A stretch of DNA of 64,000 nucleotides, taken from assembly GCA_958450365.1 (NCBI GenBank), contig CAUEEP010000754.1, positions 2,078,001 to 2,142,000 of the forward strand, written 5' to 3'. Source of the DNA: Mesorhabditis belari (lineage: Eukaryota; Nematoda; Chromadorea; Rhabditida; Rhabditidae). This document shows positions 13,101 through 28,059 of the stretch, in pieces. Position 1 is the first letter of the stretch. Each line of letters begins with the position of its first letter. The notes below the pieces were generated by a model that ran no database searches, was not told where the DNA came from, and was given only the letters and a program-made list of their open reading frames with translations. The translations under genes were made by a program, and so were the position numbers.

Positions 13101-15629
13101 TTTCCATTGCAGAGAAGAGTTTTTAAAAAAAATAGGTGTTCGTATCAAAACATGTCTGATAGTGAGCTACCCTTTAATCAGCCTTTGTCTAGACTTGATT
13201 TCTTGTCTCTTGGTGGCCCACAAACACTCGTCGAGATTCTCAATCGATACCAACAACATCCCAAGCTAATCTTTACCGTTGTCAGGTTAGCATCTTACTA
13301 CTGTAGCTTAACCAAATTTATCTTTTCAGATGTGTAAAATCATTGAGTGTTTGCCCGCAAAACAAAGCTGCACTCATTTCTCTTGGCAAGTTCAAATAAG
13401 CCCAATCCTGAGCATTTCTAATAAAATCTCTTTCCAGGTTGTCTCCAAGCTCTCTACCAATTATTGTGTACATCAACCGATTCGCGAACACAATTGGCAA
13501 TTCTTGTCTCAATGCGAAATCTCAGTGAAGCTGCCACAAATGAGGAGAATCTTTCGCAATTGGTGAGTCATTAGAACGGTGAACAACAGTCAGTCATATT
13601 CACAATCAGTTAAAATTAATCTTTGTCTTTTGCAGGTAAAGCGTTTACTTCAAATTGTTCGTTCATCGGATGATGCTCAACATGTGGCGTGTGCCTGTGG
13701 TATTCTCTCCAATTTGACATGCAACAATGTTCGCAATAAGCAGGTGATGCATTACGAATTGCTCAAGGCATAGACAAATAACTTGGTCATAAAAGAATAT
13801 TTCAGACGGTTTGTTCGGATGGCGGTATCTCATCACTGGTTGATTGTGTTCGCCGTTTTCCCGATGTCGAAGAAGCGACTGAACCGGCTCTTTGTGCTCT
13901 TCGACATTGCACTGCAAGACACCCATTTGCTGAACAAGCACAACGAGATCTCAGGTTCGTTTTTGGCTCATTCAACAACTGAACATTTCCTAAATAACAA
14001 TTCAATAATATTTTCTAAATTACTTTCAGATTATCGGGAGCTTTTGGTCAACTTGTTATCCTTCTCTCAACACTGCGGGCACCCGTTGTAAAAGCAGCTC
14101 TGGGAGTTGTGAGAAATTCGGCTCTTCTTCAAGATAATCTAATCGAACTGACACAGGTTTTGAACAATTTTTTTATTAGATAAATTATTGTATTCAAGGA
14201 AATGACTCCAACTGGACAAACAGTGCTTTCTTTGGCAATGGAAGTGTGGATATTGGCGATCAACAAATTGAGAGAGGTTTGTAGCTTGTATTGCCTAAAT
14301 ATTATCTAAATAGATATGTGCTAATCAAAATCTCATTTTCCAGGATCCAAACGCTGAAACAGATGGTGTACCGATGTGGGGAGTAGTTGAGGGAGCTGTC
14401 TCTGCTCTTCATCAATTGGCCACTCACAAACAGGTGAACAGTGCTCACATCTAAACATGACCAATGTTTTTCTCATCTAAATAGACTGCGTTTATAAACT
14501 GAATTCAATTTTCAGGTTTCCCATGATCTAATTCACAACTCAGATGCTCTTCAATTGATCTATGAATTGCTGAGGGATCCATTTGTCTCTCAATCTGATG
14601 ATGAGGTTTGTCGAATAGTTACTGATGAGATAATATAAAGAAATCAGCAATTTCTATTCAATTTAGGTACTAGAACGGGAACTTCTCGGTCTTCTTTATC
14701 AAATCTCACAAACAAGCGATGGAGCAAGTGCTGTAGATCAAAGCGGGTTTGCTTCGATTCTTTCCGAATGTCTTCGCTCACAACATCGATCGGTTTGTTA
14801 ATTTTAGCACAATTTTTAGCATAATTTTTTCTCCACAAATTTTAAGCATAAATCTAACTTTAAATTTGAAATGAATCAGTACCAAAGGTTTAATGACTCA
14901 TTTCAGGTTTCCACATATGCATCCGGAGTGCTGAAACGTCTCGAATCGGATCGACCACCGCAATACAGGTTAGCTAAAAGCATTAGATTTATAACACAGA
15001 GCATTTACTCAACACACAGTACTCACAAGGGTACAGGCCTGACACCTACTGGATCGGATTTGATTTGATTTGATAATTCAAATATCATTTTCAGACAAGA
15101 AATGGATATGGAAGCATCATCCGGATGGCAAAGAGATGGAATGGAACCAGAATTATTCTCGGAAATGTACAGACCGGTTCGTTTTTATTTGATAATCCTG
15201 AGCCTAACTAGGGACGGTCGCCAACTTAAAGGTTCAAAACGATACGTATCCTATCTTCAGTTTTTCACGGGCTTTCCGAACCCGCTTTTAGTTTTTCCTA
15301 AATGGCTTGCAAACGCAAGGAATTTGGCTTTAAAGTTTTAGCTATTCTTTTGTAAGACTTCCTCGCTTGCCTGAATGTCCTTCTGGCTGAGAGGTAGTTC
15401 TCTCGGTTAGAAAGTTTTTGGTCCGAGTTCGACTTCTTCGTCGATAGCATTTTTAAACTTTCCTTAGTAAGTAATCCCTAGTAAGCGACCTTTCCTAGTA
15501 AAGTAATCATTAACAAATCCCCTTAATCAATCTGATTTTCCATCAATTCACGTTTTCATCCTTTAGGGTTCGATGGTTGGACATCCAATTGGCGTTGATA
15601 ATGGTGGATGGTATGATACGGATTTGTGA
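10105..15629 (+). CDS. hmp-2: beta-catenin, HMP-2-like
   Basis: Armadillo-repeat beta-catenin, the cadherin-alpha-catenin linker of adherens junctions. The first exons (10105-10208, 10370-10494) give an N-terminus with Y-A-E-T-R-T-A-R-I-R-T-A-M-F-G-D-W-L, in the place of the alpha-catenin binding helix. I see no D-S-G-x-x-S phosphodegron, which argues for an adhesion type (HMP-2) over a Wnt-signalling type (BAR-1). About twelve armadillo repeats follow: V-V-V-R-Y-A-V-A-T-L-R-N-L-L (12797), V-R-C-V-K-S-L-S-V-C-P, H-V-A-C-A-C-G-I-L-S-N-L-T-C-N-N (13681). The C-terminus is G-W-Y-D-T-D-L, very close to the vertebrate A-W-F-D-T-D-L PDZ ligand. Roughly 700 residues. Two transposon remnants lie in its introns. 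Confidence 0.9.
10546..11061. mobile_element. mariner-like remnant in a beta-catenin intron
   Basis: Perfect terminal inverted repeats of about 22 bp (CTGTCCAGAAAGTCTTTTCG and inverse) with TA on both sides and 516 bp in all. The interior has many stops in every frame, and I could not recover a transposase. It lies in the intron between the exon ending near 10494 and the one starting near 11105. Confidence 0.85.
12171..12715 (-). mobile_element. Tc1-like remnant in a beta-catenin intron
   Basis: Ends CAGGGTGTTCAATATTTCTG and its inverse (with one or two mismatches), TA on both sides, 545 bp. Minus-strand fragments (for example A-L-H-R-S-W-K-K near 12630) may be transposase debris, but this is weak. 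It is inserted 27 bp after the splice donor at 12145 without disturbing the donor or the next acceptor near 12797. Confidence 0.8.
15183..15560. other. last beta-catenin intron with a weak tRNA-like stretch
   Basis: The intron between the Y-R-P and G-S-M-V exons. Around 15385-15450 there is an A-box-like TGGCTGAGAGGTAG and a B-box-like GTCCGAGTTCGACTTC, as in a decayed tRNA-derived repeat. The evidence is thin. Confidence 0.3.
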
Positions 15630-16111
15630 TTGCTTCGATGAGAAAAATATGTTGTATTGAAGATTTAAAATCGCACTATTATCTAATTGAACTATGCAAC
15701 AGTTTGGCTTTGCTATATTTATTTTGATTAACAATTTAGAATTGTTATTTATTCAAACAGCGTTGTGATGCAAATGAATTCTCTGTATTTTTCTCTTTTG
15801 TCCAAAGTATATGTCTTCTTTTTATATGAACTGAACAAATCAAAGCTCTAAAATGTGCTATTTTCCCTTTGTTTACTTTGTTTTGAATCTCCTACTTAAT
15901 CAAACAAACAAATCTACTTTATCCCCCATTAAATCGATCTACACAAATGTGCTATTTATTGTTGGCCTTAAAAAGTATTGATATCAATAATTCTTGATCA
16001 CAAATTTGCCTTCACTTTAACTTATTTGATTATTAATGATATCCTTTATATAAAAGAAATGGATTCACTATGCAATGGCAATAAAATAAGACTTTATTTA
16101 CAAACGCAAGC
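15630..16111. terminator. convergent 3' ends of beta-catenin and DEG/ENaC genes
   Basis: The two genes converge here. TTTATT at 16093-16098 is an AATAAA signal for the minus-strand channel gene, 14 bp past its stop codon. The plus-strand gene has AT-rich 3' UTR sequence but no obvious canonical signal before 15800. No other gene is seen. Confidence 0.5.
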
Positions 16112-19100
16112 TCAATTGTCCTGGGGAAAATCAGTCGTAAACATTGAGTGGACTGCGGGAACCTGAATTAACAACAATTAACAAACAGGATTAACAATGA
16201 TTGACTTCAATTTATAATCAATTACCTGTTTTTCAAGGAGTGTTGTGCCATTGGTGTATTTTGTTGTCTTTTGAGGGACAGTTTGATGAGTGAATGCACG
16301 TTTAAGAGATGCAGATGAGGGGGAACGATTGTGGGGCATTTGACTAGAATAGTTAGACAGTTGTGAAAACAGCGTGATTTTGGTTTAAGTTCATGGGAAA
16401 AGGAAACTAGGATGAATTGCTTACCTTCTTCCATTGCTTTTCCTCTTGAATCCAAATAGTGAGAAAACGATATCGAGCACAAGAAGTCCTACCTGAAGAA
16501 TGCTTTAGTAATTGTCTGGCTTTAATTGTCTGGCTTCTACTCACTTCCGAAATTGTAATCACCGAAACACCCATCCAAAGACCGAGTTGACCACCAAAAT
16601 CTGATAAGAGATTAATCCACTAAACGGGCTTGTTTTGGTATTTTAAAATGCTCTCAACCCCGTAAGCTTCAGATTCTTGAAGAGCTTCGTAGTTGAGTTG
16701 CTCGAAAAATACCTAACATTGAAACAATTAAGATAAAAAGCATTCAAATCTCACCTCAATCATCGCTCCTTGTTCGCGAAGATAGTTTAGACATTGCTGC
16801 TCGTTTAAGCCCTGAATCAATGCTTGGTTTTTGAAATCAATATATAGAATTGGTTCAATATATAGAAATCTTTTTATTCTACTTTTGGACAATCGTTCCT
16901 ATTTGCAAGTGTAGCTGGCCATCGAGATGCCGAATATGAGATCGAAAAAACTTGTTGGCTGAAATAGACAGTGAAATAGAATTGAAAATTTGGTCTTGAA
17001 CTCAAGTTCCATGCTAAACTATACCTGCATGGTTGTCGACACTTTTTGCATTTCAATTTCTCAATATTCTTTGCAGCGTATTCGGTTTCTCTGTGAAGAC
17101 ATTTTCCTGATTTGAAAAAAAAAGTGCTTAATTTAAGTAGGTTTCTCACTTTTTAACTCATCATCAACAGGACATGAATGGCTGTGATTCCATCTTGGAT
17201 AACGTGGATCGCCACAACCACATTTTTTGACAAAATGCTGTTGAACACAACTCCTCTGACATCCCTAACATTTGCAAAGTGTCACAACTGATTTGAATAA
17301 CAAACCTCAGTTGAATACTCCTTTGTCGTGTAGATAAAATTCTCATCTTTTCCGTTTTTCACGCAATCTCCATATGGTGATGGAAGACGGGAAATGTGTT
17401 TCTAGAATCAACTCTAGAATCCACATAATCTCATATCAAACCATTCGAATTCCGAAACTTGAAACGAAACCAGTTGGAGCTGAATAGCCCAAAGTATCGG
17501 GAAATGGTTGTTCATCGGATGAATGTACCTATGAAGAATGTATTTTTTATTGAATCTTATTCGTATGTACAGTCAATCGAACTCCAGCAGCTTCTGTGGT
17601 TGGCATGTATTCTTCGATATTGACAAAAACTTGAAATCTTAATCCTGAAATCAAAAACTTTTTTGTTGCTGATGTTAAGCCTTAGATTTCTTACCGTAAT
17701 TAGGCCCAGCTCTTTCACTTGTAAGATTCGATTGTCTTGGATCATGATTAAAAGTGAAGCAAGTACCATAGATTGGGTCGAGGTAGTGCGAGAAATCACT
17801 AGGGTTTGTCAACCTTTCGAGAAACTCTGCTAACAAACTGTGAAATGTTGCAATCACGGCCGTTGAAGGAGCATCGAGTGATGAATTCGAATTTCGTGTA
17901 ACTGATCTGCAAAAATGATTGCTTACTTTTTAAAATACCACTCAACCTGGGATCTTTCGAGTGGTGTCAATTTGTCCAAAACAAAAATCACATTTTCTTT
18001 TGCTTGAGTGTTGAGAGCAACCGGATCCGAAGCCTAAATATAATTTTTTGGATCTTTACGGTTATCGGGGTGGGGGTCAAGCGATTATCGGGGGATAGAA
18101 TGACTTCTTAAATGGAAATCTCGATAAAAGGCAAATTGTCCTTTATCTTTTCTTTTCAGATATTCAAGCAACAAATTGACTACTTTTCGTTATTTTATCT
18201 GCTGCCCGGAATTTCATTTATTTCGTTTATTTGAGGGTGGGACAAATGCGACCTTTTTTTTGCGCATCTGGACATTCGCGCACCTTTTTTTTGCTGGAAA
18301 AGGCCTTAGGCAAGGCCGTAGAGCTTCGAAAATATTTCCATATAAGGGAATCGTATGCGTAGATTCCGAATTTTGACAAATCAGACCTCGCTGACACGTC
18401 AAATTTGGGCTAAAAGCAAAAACTGCGGAAAAGCGTTAAGTTGCGTAGTTTTTGCCTTTTAGCTCAAATTTTACGTGTCAGCGAGGTCTGATTTGTCAAA
18501 ATTCGGAATCTACGCATACGATTCCCTTCTATGAATACATTTTTGAAGCTCTACGGCCCCCACAAAAAAGGGTTTTCCTTTTTCTTTTCTTTTCAGATAT
18601 TCAAGCAACAAATTGACTACTTTATTTTATCTGCTGCCCGGAATTTCATTTATTTCGTTTATTTCAATCTTTTTTCTGTTTCTGTTTACGTTTCTCTCCA
18701 GTTATATACTAATGTTCTTTTTTCAGGTAGAATGCAATCGTACAGCGATTTGTGCCAGTTCAATGAAAAGGCTCCATTTCTTTCATCATTCATCATGGAG
18801 TTATCATTCCACTAGTGTCTTCAAGACCATGAAATGTCACTTAAACACAAAGAAGGAAAAACTTATCGATGGGAACATATCGATGCGTTCGTTGTCGGAA
18901 TAAAAAACGACTTCGAAAGGAAGCACAAAAGAATTGAAAGACACAAATCGGATATCAAACAGCAAGCTCTCCTTTTTGGACTTTGTCAAGTCCATTCGAC
19001 TCTGGACAGACAACCAAGCAACTATCGAATTTTGCGATCCAAGAACTCAAAATCGATAATCCTCCCGGCCGATAACCGTAAAGATCCGATTTTCTAAACA

Positions 19101-22100
19101 ACAAACAGTTTTGCTTCAAGTTACCACATAATTGTAAGCTCTTTCCGTCTCTTCTTTCTTCTTTTGAATTGGTGAAATTGTTGTTGTTGGGAGAATTTCC
19201 CAATATGGGACAACTCGTTCAACTGAAATTTGAAAAAGCTTATGGAATTATTTTTGATCATTCTTTACCTAAAGCAGTTGTGTTCCCATTTGGTGGTTCA
19301 ATTTTAACACAAAGCTTGATCGGCATTGCACAGAGACAGTCAAATGCAGCTTTTGGATCATCCGAGTAATCACAATTGCCAAAAGTGACACAGCTAAAGT
19401 TTAAAGTGGATTTGGCATAACAGATTCACTTATTCTGCTCAAGACATTTCCCACCTAGTGCACTTTTTTTCTTTCCAATCAACCGGCAAATAACAAGGCC
19501 AAACAATCCCATTCTTTTTATTGTAAAAACAGAGGCAAGTGCTTCGGTTCGAGTCCTGAAATTGGTCATCAGGTGGAAGATTATATGCAAACTTTTTCCA
19601 TCAAAGCTTTCCATTCATTCCCTTGTCGATCACAAGAAGTGTAAACAGCCAATAAACCATCATAATTGGCAAGGATTTTTTCGTAGATTCGACGATTGTG
19701 GCGGCGAATTCGAATCTGGGAGTGAGTAGCTTTTTAAAAAGAAAAATCTCAACTAACCGATCTCTTTGTCGTCTCCTTCTCATGCACTGATTCAAGTTTT
19801 TCTTGAGATTCTATTTGAAAGCAGCTAAATGATTTTTGATACAGATTTAAGCCAAATTTGATTTGATTTGAGCCAATTACCGGTTTTGATGACACAAACA
19901 TTGTGTGTCTCCATCCGAAAGACTCAATGATTTCGAGCAACGACCGGACCTAGAATGGACAGACTCAGTTTGATTACTTTAATCAAACTGTTTTCTCATT
20001 TCTTACCAATCACATAAACCACAAGTGTGCATAGACCAATTCGCGAATGGGGCACAATACATCGATGAAATTTCTACATATATAAAGTTCTTTTAACTAC
20101 TCATTTTTGTCTACCAATTCTTTGAGAAGATGAACCAACGCAAAGACAAGTCTCATTTGATGAATACTTGCATTTTCTCGTTGAGATTGGCAACGGTTCA
20201 GTTGGAATGATCTGAAGAATCTTATTCGTTTTTGATTAGTACACTCTGTCAAAAAAATATAGACGCACCCTGTTTTTTGCTAGTTTAGAGCCGGATGTAA
20301 GTGCTCGTCCAGTAAAAAGTATTTTTTAGTTTCTTTAATGTAAAAAAAGTCCAACTTCAAAAAGACGTCTCGGCATCGAAGAGACAAGGTCATGGAGCGC
20401 TTTTGGCTGAAGCCGATTCCAGGCTACTTGAATGGCTTTCTTGAGTTCACTCACGCTCGAATATTGCTTGTTTCCCTTGTAGACATCTCAAACGAGTGTC
20501 CCCCACACATTCTCAATCGGGTTCAAGAATAAAATTATCGATAGAATCGATTCAAGTTCAAGAATCAATTATCGATAGAATAAATCGTCAAATAAAAGTG
20601 CGTCTATAATTTTTTGACAGCTGATAAAACGTTTTTTGTACGATAAAATACTTTGGATGATTGAAATGACTTGGAATTTTGCATGGGTTATTTTTTACAT
20701 TAAAGAAACTAAAAAATACTTTTCACTGGACTAGCACTTATATCCGGCTCTAAACTAGCAAAAAACAGGGTGCGTCTATATTTTTTTGACAGAGTGTATA
20801 ACACGGGTACCTCTGCAACTTGACTATCCTGAATGCAAAACCCATCCAAACAGAAACATGGATGAAGATTTGTGTGAGTGTTTCCCACCAACAGACTCTC
20901 ATTTTTCCATTCACACAACTCTGAGCTCCATTTCTCTTCAAGACGACATTTCCAGTAAAGAAAATTTGTGGGAAATGAGGCACAAATCTTGAAATTTCGA
21001 TTAAAATTGTTTAGAGATCGATAGAAATTCCTACACATTTCTCATCACCGTTCACTCTCGGTTCATAGTCGGTGGCATTTGTCGAGATTCGGCTACAGTA
21101 GACCTGAATTAAAGTGAAATTCTTCAGGGAAAACTAATTGGAAAATTTAGAAAAGTCGGTGCTTTTATTGCTTGCTTTTAACCAACCGATGCAGCTTGGG
21201 GAATGAGTGAGTGAATGGATAGATTGATTGGTGATTCACCCAAAGCTCTCCTCAATCTTGGCGATTCGAGATTTTTCGCTTTCATTGCTTTGTTCAAAGA
21301 TTCTAGCTAAAATGTCTTTTTTTGATAAATCTTTTGATCTAAAAGGTCGATCTCTCTTACCGTATCTTTAACACCGCCAAACTCGAGAGCTTTCGATGTT
21401 TTATATGGGTTCAAATTGCAGACGGTCACCGACGGAAAAGCGATATCTTTATACTTGATCTCAACATTCACAATTATATCATTTCTAAACAAGTCTTCTA
21501 AAAAAGTACCCAGAAAACGATTACCGATTGAATCGTACAATAATCAAATAAGCTTGGTAGAGAAAAGTGGCAAAACAAGCTGAGAATAAACCCATCCACA
21601 AAAAACGACGACATCCATTTGCGACATAGGCACGCGGAATTCCATGAGCACTTAAATTATTTCAAACGACATAGGCAATTATTTCAAACGCTTAAAATGG
21701 TTATTTCTATTATATTTAAGCTTTTGGTAAAAAACGGAAAATGTTTGACCGGAGGCGGATTCGAACCCTTGACCTCTCGCACTGGGAACGAGCGCGCTAA
21801 CCACTCGGCCATTGCGCTAACCACTCGGCCAGTGCGCCATGGCCGCCGTGGATAGAACGCTCTAAATCTAAACACCCCAAAAACACCAAAAACCGAACAT
21901 GACTTTTTTCTAATGGGTATTTCAAACGTTATTCAAAAGTTCAAAATAAATAAAATTTCAGGGGTGCGGCCGCTTCTTAAATCAAAATTTCGACCGCTTC
22001 CCGAAAAACTCACTCCTGCGCCCGTTAGAGCTCTAACGGACAAACTGACTTTTCGAAATTATATATGGAATAGATAGCAAATCAATCTAATGATCTAATT

Positions 22101-22382
22101 TTTTTCTTTTTAGACATTGTTTCCACTTTTTGAGCAGAAAGGTGAAAGTTGTCAATGTAGAAGGGAATTCATGAATATCTGAGAATGAACGAGAAAGCCC
22201 ACGACTCTTTTAGCCACAAATAACCTTTAAAAGATCAAAGATTTGAATAGGAAAACATCTTCGATAAAATAATTCAATGTTTTTACCCTACCAGCATCGA
22301 AAATTCCGTGGAATTCTCACCTTGTATGTGCTGCAAATTCAATGACGTCATTGCCAAGTCGATTCGCTAATGAATGATCCAT
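16112..22382 (-). CDS. DEG/ENaC (degenerin) sodium channel subunit
   Basis: Amiloride-sensitive-type cation channel subunit of the degenerin family in the plasma membrane. The start at 22382 (M-D-H-S-L-A-N-R-L) leads to F-A-A-H-T-S-A-H-G-I-P-R, the conserved His-Gly gating motif before TM1 ([14 protein letters not shown]). Next come [14 protein letters not shown], a long Cys-rich extracellular domain (C-S-F-N-G-R-D-C-N near 17860; [30 protein letters not shown]) and S-A-S-R-W-P. TM2 is preceded by F-E-Q-L-N-Y-E, with [18 protein letters not shown]. The stop is at 16112. The exons between 18100 and 19700 are partly uncertain. A Tc1-like remnant, a tRNA-like element and a palindrome lie in its introns. 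Confidence 0.85.
18142..18664. repeat. 85 bp direct repeat flanking a ~250 bp palindrome
   Basis: The block TATTCAAGCAACAAATTGAC ... GGAATTTCATTTATTTCG occurs at 18142-18231 and again at 18579-18664, with a 4-5 bp difference. Between them 18315-18560 is a palindrome. Its core arms (GACAAATCAGACCTCGCTGA and inverse) are perfect over about 60 bp and meet at a short loop near 18435. It lies in an intron of the channel gene. The long duplication is unlike a transposon target duplication. Confidence 0.85.
20242..20796 (-). mobile_element. Tc1-like element, internally deleted, in DEG/ENaC intron
   Basis: Terminal inverted repeats of about 100 bp: CACTCTGTCAAAAAAATATA and inverse at the tips, extending inward through GACGCACCCTG and the TTTAGAGCCGGAT stretch. 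TA on both sides. The minus-strand interior keeps a transposase C-terminus: I-E-N-V-W-G-T, a stop, then [15 protein letters not shown] and L-V-S-S-M-P-R-R, the usual end of Tc1 transposases. It is inserted about 10 bp inside the intron whose donor follows V-A-E. Confidence 0.9.
21740..21850 (-). other. tRNA-like element with duplicated A box
   Basis: On the minus strand the A box TGGCCGAGTGGTTAGCGC occurs twice in tandem (about 20 bp apart). A possible anticodon arm (CTCGT ... GCGAG) and a clean B box (GGGTTCGAATCC) follow. The 5' acceptor strand does not pair with the 3' end. It is best read as a tRNA-derived repeat or tRNA pseudogene in intron 1 of the channel gene. Confidence 0.6.
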
Positions 22383-23095
22383 TTTGAAGCTGGAAACGAA
22401 AAGGAAATTTTCAAGGAAATTGAGAAATCAAAAAAAACACATTGAACCACATTTTGAACGCCTAAAATTCAGAAAGTTGAGAAAATTGCTTGTTTTTGTT
22501 TCTTGGAACTTCCGGGGAATTCTCATATCCAAAAGATTCTAGATCCTTTCCCAGAAAATATGTCAGTGACCACTTATTCCTTCAGTTTTGGCCTCAAGCA
22601 GATAATTGTCGAGAAATTGCAACGATGTCTAGGGAAAAGAGAAAAGATGTCTGAAAAGACAGTTTGAAAAGAATCATAAGCAAGATTTGTTTGAGATGTT
22701 GGCTTGTCGCTCATGTCCATCAAATGAAAATTGTTTAGATTTACAGCCGAAGCTTTGGCCAAATGAACTGGAGCTTTAAAAATCCAAATTTAAGGCCGGT
22801 GTTTGTGGCAAAGCCAGAGCCAGAGCCTAAGGCGTTTTTGTTTGAGCACAAAAAACAAATATGACAAAGTCAACGAGTTGGAAAAGACCAAAAACCAAAT
22901 GGTGGCTTTGCTTAGCAACTATGCATAGTTGTTAAGCAAAGCCACCATTTTTGCTCAAATTGTGATTGTTTGAGAGCTTTTCTTTTCTCATTTCACTTTT
23001 TACCACCCGTCTGAAAGGTGACGAGAGACTCTCATGCATAAATTTCGACAGAAATCGAGACACGTTTTGGAGTAGATGAGTGTTTTTGGATTTAT
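22383..23095. other. 5' region of DEG/ENaC gene with hairpin
   Basis: Upstream of the channel start. The only clear structure is the perfect palindrome at 22899-22949. The short open frames here have no family resemblance. Confidence 0.4.
22899..22949. repeat. ~50 bp near-perfect palindrome
   Basis: ATGGTGGCTTTGCTTAGCAA reads into ACTATGCATAGT and then its inverse, with one extra T. It is a self-complementary hairpin with almost no loop. It may be a deleted MITE. Confidence 0.8.
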
Positions 23096-23099
23096 TTGT

Positions 23100-23842
23100 C
23101 GAAATGCCAATTCCAATCCCAATTCCAATGCCAAAATTTCTTGGGAAAAGTAGCAGTAAAGCTAAAAATTAATCCTGCAAGTATTAAATTGACTGTTGGC
23201 CCATATTTGAATGAGAAGAAGAAGTTTAATTGTGATGGTCCAGATGGTTTTCGATTCGATCGATGCACAGATCACTGGCATGATCTGCGCATGAAGGACA
23301 AGCTTCGATATTCGAGATGAAACTTTAAGGGAGAAGGAATCATGGTGTGGGATGTGACTGCATTGATGGTACGAATCAAACTGTGCTTCATTTATAAGAA
23401 GATGAATGGATCGAACTACTGGGCTACTGGACTCGATCGAACTACATCGTGGAATTTTGCCTTTTTTTCCTTTATGGTGACGAAATCGCATGCAAAATTA
23501 CATTTTTATGCAGGATGGAGCTTCAATTCATCGATACCGTCGTACCCAAGATTGGTTGCAAAGAAAGAGAATGCCTCTTCTCTTCTGGCCGGCTTGCTCC
23601 CCCGACTTGAATGTGATCGAGAATGTCTAGGCATTCATGGTTCGCAAGATTTACGACGGAAACAAAATGTATTGCAACGTTGATGAGCTCAAACCCGCCA
23701 ACATTGACGCATGGCTCAAACCCAACATTGCGCCTGGCACCAGGTCGACCAGAAGTTGATTGATAACCTCTGCCTAAGCTTGGAGAATCGAATTTTTCAG
23801 CTAATTCGTCAAAATGGCGGACCTATTGATTATTGAAATGTT
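23100..23842 (+). pseudogene. Tc3-like transposase pseudogene
   Basis: Dead DDE transposase close to nematode Tc3. In frames that shift several times one reads E-K-K-K-F-N-C-D-G-P-D-G-F, W-H-D-L-R, G-E-G-I-M-V-W, then D-G-A-S-I-H, W-P-A-C-S-P-D-L-N-V-I-E-N-V-W and finally N-R-I-F-Q-L-I-R-Q-N-G-G-P-I-D-Y with a stop near 23835. In-frame stops and frameshifts abolish function, and the catalytic region is partly lost. I did not find clear terminal inverted repeats. Confidence 0.8.
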
Positions 23843-24189
23843 TTCGTTGTTAGTTTTATTGATAATTGTTTTTGTTAATAAAGTTATTTATGAAGTGGAG
23901 CTATAATTATGTGAAGCAGATTATTTTCCATTTCCCGTTTACACATTTCACTCGACTCAACTCAAATACTCTTTTTGTTGGGGTGATGTGACTGTGAGAA
24001 TGGAAAAGAGATGAAGAACCAGTTGGGCATTTTGATGCGAGAGAAAAGAAGAGAAAGAGAACTGATCATCCATAATCTAACCTATTTTAACCCTTTCTCT
24101 TCGCACTTCAACGAATTTCACACTCATCATCATAATAGAAAAAAAGTGGAATTTGGGAATCAGAATTTGAAAAGAAGAACTATAGATGT

Positions 24190-24715
<526 letters not shown>

Positions 24716-25580
24716 TAAAAAGTTTTACTAATGATCGTTAAATAGAGCAATAATCAATGTTATTTAGAGTATCAATGTTATTTTGTTTTTAGATATTTTT
24801 GAAATGATTCGTTTCGTTCCCTGTTCCATTTCTTACATTTGCACCCTTTTCACTGGTAATCCGGAATGGGATGAATGGTTGAATGACTGAATGGAGAAAG
24901 AGGGAATGGTGCGATGAGAAGAAAAAGGGAAATGGGGTACACCAAAAGAGGAAGGACATTCTTTTAGTCTTCTTTTTTTCTTTTATCTTTCTACCTTTCA
25001 TCCGTGATCATTGAATGTCCTTGGATCAAGTAGAACTATGCTTACTACTATTGTAAAGCTTGCATTAGCTGTTAAGCTGTAAAGCTGTAAAGCTGTAAAG
25101 CAAACAAAGATTTGCATTCTCTACATTTGCATTGGTTAAACAAACCTTTTAAACTCCATAAAAAGCTCACTCAATTAAACTTCTTCTTCTGGAAGCTCAT
25201 TCAAGTCTGGAGCTCATTCAAGTTCAAGTCAAGTGAGCTCGATCTTTGAGGTAAGGCCTGGTGCAACTTGTGCAATGTTTTCACTCACACTCATTTTTCC
25301 CATATTTCAATGAGGATGATTCGTGTCTGTCCTTGTGCCGGATTCCCTTCCTTCCCTTCCACTCCTCTACATGTCTCACTAACCGTCCTTCCAGACTCCG
25401 CCCCTTTCCCCCAAATTTCTCGAATCTCTCTTTTCTCTTCAATACTGTAGCTCTCTTCTTTTCGATCAACATCTTTCTCTTTTCTCCTCTTTTCTTCGTT
25501 CTCAACTTTTTTATATTTCTTCCCGATATCGATCAGAATTTGAAACAATCCTTTCATTGATTCCTCTTCTATTCTAAACG
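24716..25580. promoter_or_regulatory. 5' region of first innexin
   Basis: Non-coding stretch before the first innexin. Contains a short tandem repeat at 25075-25100 (GCTGTAAA units) and a pyrimidine-rich block from about 25300 to 25560 on the sense strand, common upstream of nematode splice sites. No specific motif recognised. Confidence 0.4.

Positions 25581-28059
<2,479 letters not shown>

Noticed and set aside
18531..19097. Plus-strand frames suggesting a nested gene in the DEG/ENaC gene
   Set aside because: They cross exons that encode Cys-rich channel sequence on the minus strand (for example at 19340 and 19480) and resemble no known protein.
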